NCBI GenBank assembly: GCA_052400685.1
Contig: JBQTGJ010000017.1
DNA length: 64,000 bases
Source: CAZHHH01 sp052400685
Lineage (GTDB): Bacteria > Bacteroidota > Bacteroidia > Bacteroidales > Marinilabiliaceae
Direction: 5' to 3' (one strand)
The notes below the pieces were generated by a model that saw only the letters and a list, made by a program, of their open reading frames with translations, had not been told where the DNA came from and searched no databases. Below, one piece after another: positions 18,921-27,685 of the stretch. Both the position numbers and the translations under genes were made by a program. Position 1 is the first letter of the stretch, and each line of letters begins with the position of its first letter.

Positions 18921-21071
18921 GTGAAAAGTAATGTTTTTTTGTTTGTGACAGTACTACTGTTACTCGCATTCGACACCGTTGCAGAGACGGGTGAGAAGTT
19001 GTGGTTGCGTTATGCGACGCTTGATGACAGCCGAAAGACAGAGTTTGTCTCAACCATTGAGACGTTGGTGATGAATGAATCGGGCCCTGTCATGATGGCT
19101 GCTGCCGATGAGGTGCAGAGGGCTTGCGAAGGCTTGATTGGAACGAGGCTACCTAAAGTTTCTGACCTGACGAAGAACGCTCTCATTTTGGTAACTTCTA
19201 AAAGTCCATTAATCAACAAATTAAATTTGGCAGATGACGTTAAGGATTTGGGCCGTGAGAGTTACATTATTAAAACCATACAGGTAAAGGGCCGGCATTA
19301 TATGGTGGTGGCAGGTAGCAGCGAGGCCGGGGTGTTGTATGGCACGTTCGAACTTCTTCGGATGATTCAGACCGGTGCTTCTTTAAAAGATGTTAACGTT
19401 GTTGAGGCACCAAAATATCAATTAAGAGTTCTTAATCATTGGGATAATTTGGATGGCACGGTTGAACGCGGGTATGCAGGTTATTCTATATGGTGGAATC
19501 GTACAGAACCATTTGATCAATTGAAACGGAAATATATCGACTATGCCCGTGCCAATGCTTCGGTAGGTATAAATGGGGCTGTTTTAAATAATGTGAATGC
19601 CAATCCGCAGGTGCTTACCGATGGGTATATCCGCCAGTTTGCGCGTATTGCCGATGTCCTGCGACCTTATAATATTAAGGTTTATATGTCAATAAATTTT
19701 TCATCACCGGTTATTTTGGGCGGATTACAGACTTCCGATCCTTTAAATGAAAAGGTAATAGAATGGTGGAAAATGAAGGTGGCGGAGATCTATAAAATAA
19801 TCCCGGATTTTGGTGGGTTTTTGGTAAAAGCGAATTCCGAAGGTCAGCCTGGTCCTCAAGACTTTGGCCGAACACATGCCGACGGAGCCAATATGCTGGC
19901 CAGGGTTTTAAAACCCTATGAGGGGGTTGTTATGTGGCGGGCATTTGTTTATGCCGCAGGACATGATGATCGTGCCGGACAGGCTTATTCTGAGTTTGTG
20001 CCTCTCGACAGTGCTTTTGACGACAATGTGATTATTCAGGTTAAGAATGGCCCCATTGATTTTCAGCCACGCGAGCCTTTTAGTCCGATGTTTGGAGCGA
20101 TGCAAAATGCATCAGTAATGCTCGAATTTCAGATAACCCAGGAGTATCTTGGGTTTTCAACACACCTGGCCTACCTGTCAACCATGTGGAAGGAGACGCT
20201 GGATGCTGATACCTATGCTAAAGGGACCGGCTCAACAGTGGCTAAAGCAACTGACGGAACCTTGTTTAACCATACTTTATCTGCGATTGCCGGAGTGTCT
20301 AATATTGGCCGGGATGTTAACTGGACAGGGCATCATTTTGCGCAGGCTAACTGGTATGCATTTGGTCGTTTATCATGGAATCATCAGCTTTCATCTGATC
20401 AGATTGCGCGAGAATGGGTGATTCAAACTTTTACTGAAGATCCGGATTTTGTTGACCCGGTGGTTGAAGTAATGATGCGTTCGCGAGAGGCTGTGGTTAA
20501 CTATATGACCCCGTTGGGGTTACATCATCTTATGGGATGGAATCATCATCACGGACCTGAACCCTGGTGCACCGTTGAAGGGGCTCGTCCTGATTGGTTG
20601 CCCAGTTATTATCACCGTGCTTCCGAAGATGGAATCGGCTTTGACCGGTCATCAACAGGAAGTAATTCGGTGAATCAGTATTTCAGTCCGGTGAAGGATC
20701 TTTATAATAATGTTTCCACATGTCCGGAGAATTTGCTGCTTTGGTTTCACCATCTCCCATGGGATTATAGGATGCATAATGGGCAAACGCTTTGGAATGA
20801 ACTTGTTTATAAATATTACGATGGAGTTGGCGAAGTTCGTTATTTTCAGAAAGAGTGGGATCGTTTGGAAGGTTATGTTGACCATCAGCGTTTTAGTGAT
20901 GTACAATATAAGCTAAAGTTACAAACTCGTGAAGCTATTTGGTGGCGGGATGCTTGTGTGCTTTATTTTCAGACATTTTCAAAACGACCCATTCCCGCAG
21001 AGTTGGAGCGGCCAATTTACGATTTGGAGGAACTGAAAGAAATTAAGTTTGAAATGACAAACCATAATTGA
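18921..21071 (+). CDS. aguA: GH67 alpha-glucuronidase
   Basis: Releases (4-O-methyl)-D-glucuronic acid from the non-reducing-end xylose of decorated xylo-oligosaccharides. Diagnostic GH67 motifs are LNHWDNLDGTVERGYAG, SIWWN, LVKANSEGQPGP (candidate catalytic glutamate near residue 307) and MWRAFVYAAGHDDRAGQAY. A signal peptide ends around DTVAE, so the enzyme is probably periplasmic. The start is a GTG; no suitable in-frame ATG lies nearby. Length (716 aa) is that of the family. It sits between the GH3 and GH43 genes, completing side-chain removal in the glucuronoxylan pathway. The acid it releases is a possible link to the acid-sugar operon downstream (inference). Confidence 0.95.
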   Translation: MKSNVFLFVTVLLLLAFDTVAETGEKLWLRYATLDDSRKTEFVSTIETLVMNESGPVMMAAADEVQRACEGLIGTRLPKVSDLTKNALILVTSKSPLINKLNLADDVKDLGRESYIIKTIQVKGRHYMVVAGSSEAGVLYGTFELLRMIQTGASLKDVNVVEAPKYQLRVLNHWDNLDGTVERGYAGYSIWWNRTEPFDQLKRKYIDYARANASVGINGAVLNNVNANPQVLTDGYIRQFARIADVLRPYNIKVYMSINFSSPVILGGLQTSDPLNEKVIEWWKMKVAEIYKIIPDFGGFLVKANSEGQPGPQDFGRTHADGANMLARVLKPYEGVVMWRAFVYAAGHDDRAGQAYSEFVPLDSAFDDNVIIQVKNGPIDFQPREPFSPMFGAMQNASVMLEFQITQEYLGFSTHLAYLSTMWKETLDADTYAKGTGSTVAKATDGTLFNHTLSAIAGVSNIGRDVNWTGHHFAQANWYAFGRLSWNHQLSSDQIAREWVIQTFTEDPDFVDPVVEVMMRSREAVVNYMTPLGLHHLMGWNHHHGPEPWCTVEGARPDWLPSYYHRASEDGIGFDRSSTGSNSVNQYFSPVKDLYNNVSTCPENLLLWFHHLPWDYRMHNGQTLWNELVYKYYDGVGEVRYFQKEWDRLEGYVDHQRFSDVQYKLKLQTREAIWWRDACVLYFQTFSKRPIPAELERPIYDLEELKEIKFEMTNHN

Positions 21072-21075
21072 TTTA

Positions 21076-22785
21076 ATGATGAATACGATGACTATACGAT
21101 TTAAATTTATTTTGTACACTGGTGTTTTTATGTTGCTAATATTTGGTGGGTGTCAGTCAAAACCAAAACAAATGTTTACAACGGTTACTATAGAGAATCC
21201 GGTATTGCCTGGTTTTTATCCTGATCCCAGCGTATGTAAAGGTGCTGATGGTTATTACCTGGTGAATTCTACGTTTGGCTATTACCCAGGTATTCCGGTA
21301 TTTTACAGTCCTGATTTGGTTCAATGGCAACAAGTGGGCAATGTGTTGAATCGTCCGGGGCAGTTGAAACTCGATGGTTTGGATGTATCGCATGATGGGG
21401 TTTATGCCCCCAGTATTGATTATCATGATGGTTTGTATTATGTGGCTTGCACCGAGGTTCGCGGAAGAGGAAATTTTATTGTCACAGCCGGAAATCCTGC
21501 CGGCTCATGGTCTGACCCGCACTGGATTCCAGTGAGTGGTATTGATCCGTCGCTTTTTTTTGACGATAATGATCGTCTTTTTATGGTTTTTAACAGCGAA
21601 CCGCCCAATAATGAGTCGCTTTACAGTGGGCATCGAACCATTCGAATGGTTGAGATAGATAAGAATACCTTGACTTTGTTGGGCAACGAAAAAATTCTTA
21701 TAAACGGAGGGGTTGATCTCACGCAGAAGCCTGCCTGGATTGAAGGTCCACACCTTTATAAAAAGGATGGGTATTATTATTTATGTGCAGCGGAGGGCGG
21801 CACCGGTGTTGACCATCGACAGGTGATATTTCGAAGCAATAAGGTTGATGGGCCATTTGTACCATGGGAAAAGAATCCGATTTTAACCCAACGTCATTTG
21901 GACGCTGGCAGAAAAAATCCTGTGACTTCGACGGGGCATGCCGATTTGATTCAGGATTTACAAGGTAATTGGTGGGCCGTATTTCTGGCTTGTCGGCCTT
22001 ATGACGGTAATCATTATAATTTGGGCCGTGAAACTTTTATGGCGCCGGTGGAGTGGGAGGATGGCTGGCCACTCATTAATCCCAATGCTGATGAGGTGCA
22101 GCTGCACTATCAATTTACAGCTGCCTTGCCGCAATCCGAGGATATTAACAATAGGAATGGACTCATGGCTATGCGCGATGAATTTACCAATACAACGCTC
22201 GATTTGTATTGGCTGATGATACGTACACCCTATGAACAATGGTTTGATATCGATACCATCGATGGAGGTCGGTTGTTGTTACAGTTACGGCCTTACAGTT
22301 TCTTGACAGATGGAAATCCTTCTTTTATTGGGCGTCGGCAACAGCACCTGAAGAGTTCGGCATCCGTGTCAATGTCTTTTACGCCGAAATCATCTGACGA
22401 AAAAGCCGGTTTAATGGTTTTTCAGAATACTGGTAATTTTTATTTTCTCTGTCAATCGCTTGATAATGATGTGAATGTTATTCAGTTGTACAGTTCAACC
22501 AAGGAAGGCGGTTTGAAATTGTTAGATACCACACCAATGCCAAAGCAGCATAATAGTTTGTTTCTTAAAATTGCTTCAGATCGGGATGTTTATCGCTGCT
22601 ACTATTCAAATAACGATTCTGTCTGGAATCAAATCGGTCAAAATCTGGACGCCCGTTTACTTAGTACCCAAACGGCAGGTGGTTTTACGGGTTGTTTATA
22701 CGGAATGTTTGCAACCACAATAAACGATCGGATCTCATCAACACAAGCGCAATATAATTGGTTTGAATATTTGGGAAATGATTGA
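21076..22785 (+). CDS. GH43 beta-xylosidase-like lipoprotein with C-terminal beta-sandwich
   Basis: Inverting glycosidase with a five-bladed propeller, probably a beta-1,4-xylosidase (or xylosidase/arabinofuranosidase). A lipoprotein signal ends at IFGGC. The catalytic triad is visible: general base D50 in YPDPS, pKa modulator D157 in DPSLF and general acid E223 in WIEGPHLY. The C-terminal part from about residue 360 is a concanavalin-like beta-xylosidase C2 domain. ATGs at 21076, 21079 and 21088 are all possible starts. The gene begins only 4 bp after the aguA stop, so the two are co-transcribed. Length (569 aa) is typical for two-domain GH43 xylosidases. Confidence 0.9.
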   Translation: MMNTMTIRFKFILYTGVFMLLIFGGCQSKPKQMFTTVTIENPVLPGFYPDPSVCKGADGYYLVNSTFGYYPGIPVFYSPDLVQWQQVGNVLNRPGQLKLDGLDVSHDGVYAPSIDYHDGLYYVACTEVRGRGNFIVTAGNPAGSWSDPHWIPVSGIDPSLFFDDNDRLFMVFNSEPPNNESLYSGHRTIRMVEIDKNTLTLLGNEKILINGGVDLTQKPAWIEGPHLYKKDGYYYLCAAEGGTGVDHRQVIFRSNKVDGPFVPWEKNPILTQRHLDAGRKNPVTSTGHADLIQDLQGNWWAVFLACRPYDGNHYNLGRETFMAPVEWEDGWPLINPNADEVQLHYQFTAALPQSEDINNRNGLMAMRDEFTNTTLDLYWLMIRTPYEQWFDIDTIDGGRLLLQLRPYSFLTDGNPSFIGRRQQHLKSSASVSMSFTPKSSDEKAGLMVFQNTGNFYFLCQSLDNDVNVIQLYSSTKEGGLKLLDTTPMPKQHNSLFLKIASDRDVYRCYYSNNDSVWNQIGQNLDARLLSTQTAGGFTGCLYGMFATTINDRISSTQAQYNWFEYLGND

Positions 22786-22795
22786 ATATTGAAAC

Positions 22796-22813
22796 ATCAA
22801 TCATTGATTTTTT
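22796..22813 (+). terminator. Weak hairpin plus T-run after the GH43 gene
   Basis: A 5-bp stem ATCAA/TTGAT with a 3-nt loop, followed by six Ts, lies just past the GH43 stop. It is short for a terminator but is the only candidate between the xylan enzymes and the regulator gene. Confidence 0.35.
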
Positions 22814-22886
22814 AATTGATTATATGGTGATTCATTCTCAGTTCTATTTTTTTTCAATCTATTAAGGCTCATTTTGCTGTTTATTA

Positions 22887-22916
22887 TTGTTATCGTTTTC
22901 AATATTTTTATATTTG
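22887..22916 (+). promoter_or_regulatory. Bacteroidetes-type promoter before the LacI gene
   Basis: A -33 TTG (22887-22889) is followed by 19 nt and then a -7 TATATTTG (22909-22916), an exact match to the TTG-N19-TAnnTTTG pattern of primary sigma factors in this phylum. It is about 280 nt upstream of the regulator start, which would give a long leader containing repeat copy B. Confidence 0.6.
22888..22901. promoter_or_regulatory. LacI-type operator candidate, autoregulatory
   Basis: The 14-mer TGTTATCGTTTTCA matches the LacI-family palindrome TGAAAACGTTTTCA at 11 of 14 positions. It lies inside the spacer between the -33 and -7 elements. This placement would let the neighbouring LacI-type protein repress its own gene by blocking polymerase. 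Confidence 0.45.
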
Positions 22917-22922
22917 TTACTC

Positions 22923-23163
22923 AGTGATTGCCCGAAAATTCTGTTGGCAGATATGGAAGCTTCATTTTTGAGGTTTTTATACGTAAATAATTTGTTTTTA
23001 ACAGGTCGCATGGAATTTACATGTCCAATGTCCATTATTATTTGCGTTTTTTTGCAGGCAGGATTGTTTCGATGCTCGGAAGATATGGGTTTACTATTGT
23101 AAATGACCATTTTGAAGGGGAGAGTAACGAAAAAAATGGAGTTTTTTTGCTGACACTACTAAT
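22923..23163 (+). repeat. Dispersed protein-like repeat family 1, copy B (interrupted)
   Basis: The 5' half (22923-22975) encodes SDCPKILLADMEASFLR and the 3' half (23086-23163) encodes VNDHFEGESNEKNGVFLLT, both closely matching copy A. About 110 bp of unrelated sequence separates them, where copy A has only about 30 bp. The copy ends about 30 nt upstream of the LacI start codon. Confidence 0.72.
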
Positions 23164-23193
23164 TGAGAATTACATTTTAAAACTATTTGGACA

Positions 23194-24189
23194 ATGTCAA
23201 GCATGAACGATGTTGCGAAGAAAGCTGGTGTTTCTATCGTCACAGTTTCCCGAGTGATCAATAATAATAATAATGTAAATGATGAAACCAGGAAACGAGT
23301 GCTCAAGGTTATTAAGGAATTGAAGTATCAGCCAAACCGGGTTGCTAAACGATTGAGATCAAAAACTTTATCGGGTAATTTATTAGGCGTTTTAGTGCCT
23401 GATATTCAAAATCCGTTTTATGTAGATGTATTGAGAGGTATTGAGGATGTTGTTTATACACATAACTATGCTATTATTATGTGTAATTTTAGTCAGGATG
23501 AAAAAAAGGAGGAAATGTACTTGGATATACTCCAATCCGAGTCCGTTGACGGTCTCATTGTAGCACCGGTAAGAGAAGATGACAAGAAGGTTATTGAGTT
23601 ATTGAAAAGTGGACTCCCTATGGTTTGTGTCGATCGCGGGCTTGGGAATGTTGATGTTGATGTGGTGCTGGTTAATAATCAGCGAGGGGCATTTATGGCC
23701 GTAGAACATCTTTTGAAGTTGGGGTACAAACGTATTGCCTATATATCTGGTAAACCAGAAATTCCTTCAAGTCGCTATCGCGAACTTGGTTATATTGAGG
23801 CTTTGGAAAAGTTCGGTATACCCATCGACAGAGAGTATATAAAATATGGTGATTCAAAACATGAAAGTGGAATTTTGCTGTGTGAAGAGTTACTTTCCTT
23901 GGCAAAACCGCCTGATGCTATCTTTACCGGTAATAATCTGATTACCCTTGGGGCTTTGGAAACAATACATCGGAGAGGATTGATAATTCCTGATGACGTA
24001 GCAATTGTTGGTTTTGATGATATGTATTGGTCCAATTCGCTTAATCCACCTTTAACTGCTGTTCGTCAACCTGCTTATGAGATTGGGAAACGAGCCGCAG
24101 AATTACTTATTCAGCGTATAAGTGACCCAACTCGCCCTGCTATTCAAATGACACTTAATACACAACTGATGGTGAGAAAATCATGTTAA
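23194..24189 (+). CDS. LacI-family transcriptional regulator
   Basis: DNA-binding repressor or activator with a sugar- or acid-sensing periplasmic-binding-like core. The N-terminal helix-turn-helix is MNDVAKKAGVSIVTVSRVI, followed by the hinge region YQPNRVAKRLRSKTL. The ligand domain spans about residues 60-331 (LLGVLVPDIQNPFYVDVLRGI, GYKRIAYISG, AIVGFDDMYWSNSLNPPLTAVRQP), which is full length for the family. Five consecutive asparagines encoded by a run of AAT codons lie just after the recognition helix. It is the only transcription factor visible in the window. Its likely targets are its own promoter and the downstream dehydrogenase-kinase-symporter operon, since both carry LacI-type palindromes. 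The effector is unknown. Confidence 0.93.
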   Translation: MSSMNDVAKKAGVSIVTVSRVINNNNNVNDETRKRVLKVIKELKYQPNRVAKRLRSKTLSGNLLGVLVPDIQNPFYVDVLRGIEDVVYTHNYAIIMCNFSQDEKKEEMYLDILQSESVDGLIVAPVREDDKKVIELLKSGLPMVCVDRGLGNVDVDVVLVNNQRGAFMAVEHLLKLGYKRIAYISGKPEIPSSRYRELGYIEALEKFGIPIDREYIKYGDSKHESGILLCEELLSLAKPPDAIFTGNNLITLGALETIHRRGLIIPDDVAIVGFDDMYWSNSLNPPLTAVRQPAYEIGKRAAELLIQRISDPTRPAIQMTLNTQLMVRKSC

Positions 24190-24230
24190 TTTGGTAGAGA
24201 AATAATTATTATCAAAAAAAATATAACTTG

Positions 24231-24274
24231 AAGATTATGTTTCCTCTAAAATGTAGGTGCATAATCTTTTTTTT
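24231..24274 (+). terminator. Rho-independent terminator after the LacI gene
   Basis: A 9-bp perfect stem, AAGATTATG (24231-24239) with CATAATCTT (24260-24268), is followed by a run of Ts to 24274. The stem is AT-rich but the geometry is standard. It separates the regulator from the operon promoter 45 bp further on. Confidence 0.75.
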
Positions 24275-24317
24275 GTTGACATAATTTAAGAAATGAATAG
24301 TTTTATCTTAAAATTAC

Positions 24318-24349
24318 TTGCATTATTGAAAACGATTTCATTACATTTG
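24318..24349 (+). promoter_or_regulatory. Bacteroidetes-type promoter of the acid-sugar operon
   Basis: A TTG (24318-24320) is followed 21 nt later by TACATTTG (24342-24349), which fits the TAnnTTTG -7 consensus. The predicted transcript has a leader of over 200 nt before the first gene at 24573. Confidence 0.55.
24327..24340. promoter_or_regulatory. LacI-type operator O1 within the operon promoter
   Basis: TGAAAACGATTTCA is a near-perfect palindrome with the central CG of LacI/GalR-family operators (13 of 14 to TGAAAACGTTTTCA). It lies between the -33 and -7 elements, the same geometry as the candidate upstream of the LacI gene. Confidence 0.6.
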
Positions 24350-24520
24350 TATATAAGCTTTTATTATTTATTGTGTTTTGTCTTAATTTTTGAGCCTTTG
24401 TTAATAGCTTATAATGATATTTATTAGGATTATTTCATCGTTTATTATATGACAGATTATGCTGTGATAAAGTTTAGAACTTTGTTTATTTGTTAAATAT
24501 TGATATATATTTTCACTCTT

Positions 24521-24536
24521 ATGATAACGTTATCAT
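24521..24536. promoter_or_regulatory. Perfect 16-bp palindrome, possible second LacI operator O2
   Basis: ATGATAACGTTATCAT is a perfect palindrome about 37 bp before the first gene start and about 190 bp downstream of O1. Its core TGATAACGTTATCA matches the O1-type consensus at 12 of 14 positions. The pair would suit DNA looping by a tetrameric or bridged regulator, or roadblock repression. Confidence 0.55.
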
Positions 24537-24572
24537 TTTGACGATAAGGAAAAATACAGAAGCAGAAAAATA

Positions 24573-25730
24573 ATGATGCGAGAATTAATATTTTATAATC
24601 CGGGAAAAGTAATTATTGGATTAGGCGTTATTAAACGTTTTATTACTGATTGTAACGAAAAAGGAATTGAACGACTCTTTATATTCACTATTGAACCTCT
24701 TAAGGCTAAATTGAACGGGTTTTCTCAAGCGCTAGAGGCGTCAGGGATTCATTGTTATTTTGATTATTCTATTACAAAGGAACCTGTTTTTCAGGATCTT
24801 GATAGTTTGCTTACTAAAATTCAAAAGTATGGTCCACAGGGAATTGTAGGAATAGGGGGTGGAAGCGTAATGGATACCGCTAAGCTTTTATCGGTTTTGT
24901 ATAAAAGTGATCAGACGTGGGATGAGGTAATAGGAATGGGAATGGTTAAAAGACGTAATGTATGGCTGGTTTGCATTCCTACAACTTCGGGAACTGGTAG
25001 TGAGGTTTCTCCAAATGCTATTTTTTTGGATTTAAGAGATGGTGGGAAAAAAGGTGTTATAAGTCCATTTTTGGTGCCTGATGCCGCTTATGTAGATCCT
25101 GAATTGACCATTGAACTTCCACCCATTGTTACAGCCAGTACCGGTATCGATGCCTTAACGCACTGTATTGAGGCATATATGAATAAGTTTGCTCATCCAA
25201 TGACCGATTTGTTGGCACTTGAGGGTATTAAACTCATTGCATCGTCGCTACCTATTGCTTGTATTGATGGCCTTAATATCGAAGCTCGAAGTAATGTTGC
25301 TCTGGGTAGTCTTTATGGAGGTATGTGTTTGGGTCCCGTCAATACGGCAGCTGTTCATGCATTGGCTTACCCTTTAGGGAGCATGTTTGGCATGGCTCAT
25401 GGATTAGCAAATGCGTTGATGTTACCATACGTCATGGCGTTTAATGTGGCTATGGCCCCCGCGCGATTTGCCGATGTCGCGATGGCACTTGGTGTGGAGA
25501 AGACCGGGGACGATGTCGCCATAGCTGATAAAGGTATAATCTTTTTACGACGTTTTTTGCAACGATGCGGCATTGAAGGCGGACTTTCCTCTTTTGACAT
25601 TCCAGAAGATTCTATTCCTGAAATGGCGGTAGAAGCACTAAAAGTACAACGTTTACTGAATAATAATTTGCGTGAAGTAACTCTTGGTGATGCAATAAAT
25701 ATATATAAAAGAGCTTTTGATGGATTATAG
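24573..25730 (+). CDS. Iron-dependent alcohol dehydrogenase family protein
   Basis: Cytoplasmic NAD(P)-dependent group III alcohol dehydrogenase that probably reduces or oxidises a small aldehyde/alcohol. The nucleotide-binding motif is GIGGGSVMDTAK and PTTSGTGSEVSP is also present. All four metal ligands can be placed: D193 and H197 in TGIDALTHCIEAY, H262 in AVHALAYPLG and H276 in MAHGLAN, with the same spacing as lactaldehyde reductase FucO. There is no signal peptide. Length (385 aa) is normal. It is the first gene of a five-gene operon, and its last codons overlap the next gene by 11 bp. Possible substrates are glycolaldehyde, lactaldehyde or glyceraldehyde from the adjacent aldolase (inference). 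Confidence 0.9.
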   Translation: MMRELIFYNPGKVIIGLGVIKRFITDCNEKGIERLFIFTIEPLKAKLNGFSQALEASGIHCYFDYSITKEPVFQDLDSLLTKIQKYGPQGIVGIGGGSVMDTAKLLSVLYKSDQTWDEVIGMGMVKRRNVWLVCIPTTSGTGSEVSPNAIFLDLRDGGKKGVISPFLVPDAAYVDPELTIELPPIVTASTGIDALTHCIEAYMNKFAHPMTDLLALEGIKLIASSLPIACIDGLNIEARSNVALGSLYGGMCLGPVNTAAVHALAYPLGSMFGMAHGLANALMLPYVMAFNVAMAPARFADVAMALGVEKTGDDVAIADKGIIFLRRFLQRCGIEGGLSSFDIPEDSIPEMAVEALKVQRLLNNNLREVTLGDAINIYKRAFDGL

Positions 25731-26637
25731 AAAAATATATAACGGCGTGATTGTGCCTATGGTTACCCCCATAGGTTCATCCGGGAAAATTGATGAACCA
25801 GCGGTTGAAAAGATCATTAGGTCATTTATTCAGACGCGGGTTAGCCCCTTTATTTTGGGATCAACAGGAGAGGCTCCTTCTTTATCGGTAATCCAAAAAC
25901 GTGGTTTAGTTGAAGCATCTGTAAAAGCAATTAAAAAACAAAGTCTTTTATTCGTTGGTATATCCGGCAACTGTCTGTCTGAAAGTATTGCTGATGGACA
26001 GTTATTTGCTGAGATGGGAGCTGATATTTTAGTGGCGACGCCTCCAGCGTATTATCCTATGACCAATAATCAGATGATTGCCTATTTTTCAGCGTTGGCT
26101 GATGCCTTGCCTAAACCCCTGATCCTTTATAATATGCCGGCAATGACCAAACACAATATCCCTGTCGAGGTGGTTGAAGTTCTTAGTCGTCATGAGAATA
26201 TTGTGGGTTTGAAGGACTCAGAAAGAGATGAACAACGGCTTGAAATTTTAATTAGCAAGTTTAAAAACAGAACCGATTTTGTTTATTTGCTGGGTTGGGC
26301 TGCAATGTCCGTTAAGGCACTTACTTTGGGCGCTTCAGGTATCGTTCCCAGTACGGGAAATATAGTGCCTGTTTTGTACAGGGAATTGGTTGATTCGCTA
26401 CAAAAAGGTGATAAAATTAATGCAGACAGGTTGCAACATCTCACAAATAATATTTCCAGGCTATATCAGGAGGGGAGGGTTTTGAGTGAGTCAATTCCGG
26501 CTCTCAAGGCTTTGATGTCATTAAAAGGATTATGTGGAAAGGAAGTGGTACCTCCAATGTATAGAATGAAAGAAGACGAAGAACAGCTTTATCTAAAGGA
26601 GATGAATGCGACGTTAAAAGAATTGAATGTTTTGTGA
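25720..26637 (+). CDS. DapA-family lyase/aldolase (dihydrodipicolinate synthase superfamily)
   Basis: Class I Schiff-base TIM-barrel enzyme. The catalytic lysine is K165 in VGLKDSE and the assisting tyrosine is Y137 in LILYNMPA. The pyruvate-binding motif reads GSTGEAPS, where the more common form is GTTGE. Members cleave or dehydrate 2-keto-3-deoxy sugar acids, make dihydrodipicolinate, or split sialic acid. The catabolic operon makes a keto-deoxy acid aldolase or dehydratase much more likely than lysine biosynthesis. The ATG at 25720 overlaps the end of the preceding gene; a TTG codon lies directly before it. Length (305 aa) is standard. The actual substrate cannot be read from the sequence. 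Confidence 0.88.
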   Translation: MDYRKIYNGVIVPMVTPIGSSGKIDEPAVEKIIRSFIQTRVSPFILGSTGEAPSLSVIQKRGLVEASVKAIKKQSLLFVGISGNCLSESIADGQLFAEMGADILVATPPAYYPMTNNQMIAYFSALADALPKPLILYNMPAMTKHNIPVEVVEVLSRHENIVGLKDSERDEQRLEILISKFKNRTDFVYLLGWAAMSVKALTLGASGIVPSTGNIVPVLYRELVDSLQKGDKINADRLQHLTNNISRLYQEGRVLSESIPALKALMSLKGLCGKEVVPPMYRMKEDEEQLYLKEMNATLKELNVL

Positions 26638-26638
26638 T

Positions 26639-27682
26639 ATGAAGAGTCTAAAACCAATATTGGCCATTACAATGGGAGATGCTGCCGGAATAGGGCCTGA
26701 AATTGCAGCAAAAGCGTTTGCCAATGCGGCTGTTTTGGATATATGTCGTCCTCTTCTTATTGGGAATGTTTTATTGATGAAAAAGACTTTGAAATTAACT
26801 GGTCTTCATTTAAAAATTAATGGTATTACAGATGTTAGCAAGGCGATGTTTATCCACGGAACAATGGATGTATATGAAATTTGTCCGGATAATGATGGTG
26901 TCGCAGAAATTTTACCAGGTGTTGTGTCCCCAATTGCTGGCAGACTGGCTTTTATGTGTGTTAAAAAAGCGATTGATCTGGCATTAAATAAAGACGTCGA
27001 TGGCACTGTAACGTGCCCTGTTAATAAAGAATCGATTCATGCTGCGGGTTATTCTTTTTCAGGGCACACCGAAATTTATGCACACTATACCAATACCAAG
27101 AAGTATGGGATGTTACTGGCCGATGAAAATTTGCGAGTGGTTCATGTTAGTACGCATGTTTCAATGCGACAAGCTTGTGATTTGGTAAAAAAAGACAGAA
27201 TTATTGAGGTGATTTTATTATTGAATGATGCACTTCGGCAACTGGGTTTTACGCATCCTCGAATCGGAGTGGCTGGCTTAAATCCTCATAGCAGTGATGG
27301 TGGTTTGTTTGGTAACGAAGAGGCGCTTGAAATTAGTCCTGCTATTGAGATCGCTAAAAAGAAAGGATTAAATGTTGAAGGCCCGGTTCCGCCCGACTCT
27401 CTGTTTGCGTTGGCTAATGGTGGCCGTTTTGACGGCTGTGTGGCGATGTATCATGATCAAGGGCATATCCCTTTTAAAGTTTTGGGTTTTCAGTGGGATA
27501 AAAGTACTAAAGCAATGAAAAGTGTTAAAGGGGTTAATATCACATTAGGGTTGCCAATAATCCGAACCTCTGTGGATCACGGTACGGCCTTTGAAATAGC
27601 AGGACAAGGAAAAGCCAGTCCTGAGGCATTGATTTTGGCTATAAATTATGCAATTAAGTTATACAATAATAAACTGAAATAA
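26639..27682 (+). CDS. PdxA2-like 4-phospho-acid-sugar dehydrogenase
   Basis: NAD-dependent metal-requiring dehydrogenase related to 4-hydroxythreonine-4-phosphate dehydrogenase. Motifs are ITMGDAAGIGPEI, SFSGHTEIYA (metal histidine near residue 143), STHVSMRQA, LNPHSSDGGLFG and MYHDQGHIPFK (H272 region). In catabolic operons with a DUF1537 kinase, PdxA2 enzymes oxidise and decarboxylate D-threonate- or D-erythronate-4-phosphate to dihydroxyacetone phosphate. The next gene is exactly such a kinase, so a PdxA2 role is favoured over vitamin B6 synthesis. An in-frame ATG at 26627 overlaps the preceding gene; 26639 starts 1 bp after its stop. Length (about 347 aa) is normal. Confidence 0.88.
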   Translation: MKSLKPILAITMGDAAGIGPEIAAKAFANAAVLDICRPLLIGNVLLMKKTLKLTGLHLKINGITDVSKAMFIHGTMDVYEICPDNDGVAEILPGVVSPIAGRLAFMCVKKAIDLALNKDVDGTVTCPVNKESIHAAGYSFSGHTEIYAHYTNTKKYGMLLADENLRVVHVSTHVSMRQACDLVKKDRIIEVILLLNDALRQLGFTHPRIGVAGLNPHSSDGGLFGNEEALEISPAIEIAKKKGLNVEGPVPPDSLFALANGGRFDGCVAMYHDQGHIPFKVLGFQWDKSTKAMKSVKGVNITLGLPIIRTSVDHGTAFEIAGQGKASPEALILAINYAIKLYNNKLK

Positions 27683-27685
27683 GGG

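Noticed and set aside
23250..23285. AAT microsatellite in the LacI gene as a phase-variation switch
   Set aside because: The unit is three bases, so length changes would not shift the frame; at most they alter the asparagine run after the recognition helix.
25720..26637. Lysine-biosynthesis dapA
   Set aside because: The operon contains catabolic acid-sugar genes and no lysine genes, and the usual GTTGE motif reads GSTGE; a catabolic aldolase or dehydratase is more likely.
26639..27682. Vitamin B6 biosynthetic pdxA
   Set aside because: It is directly coupled to a DUF1537 kinase and a symporter; this pairing is the hallmark of the catabolic PdxA2 type.
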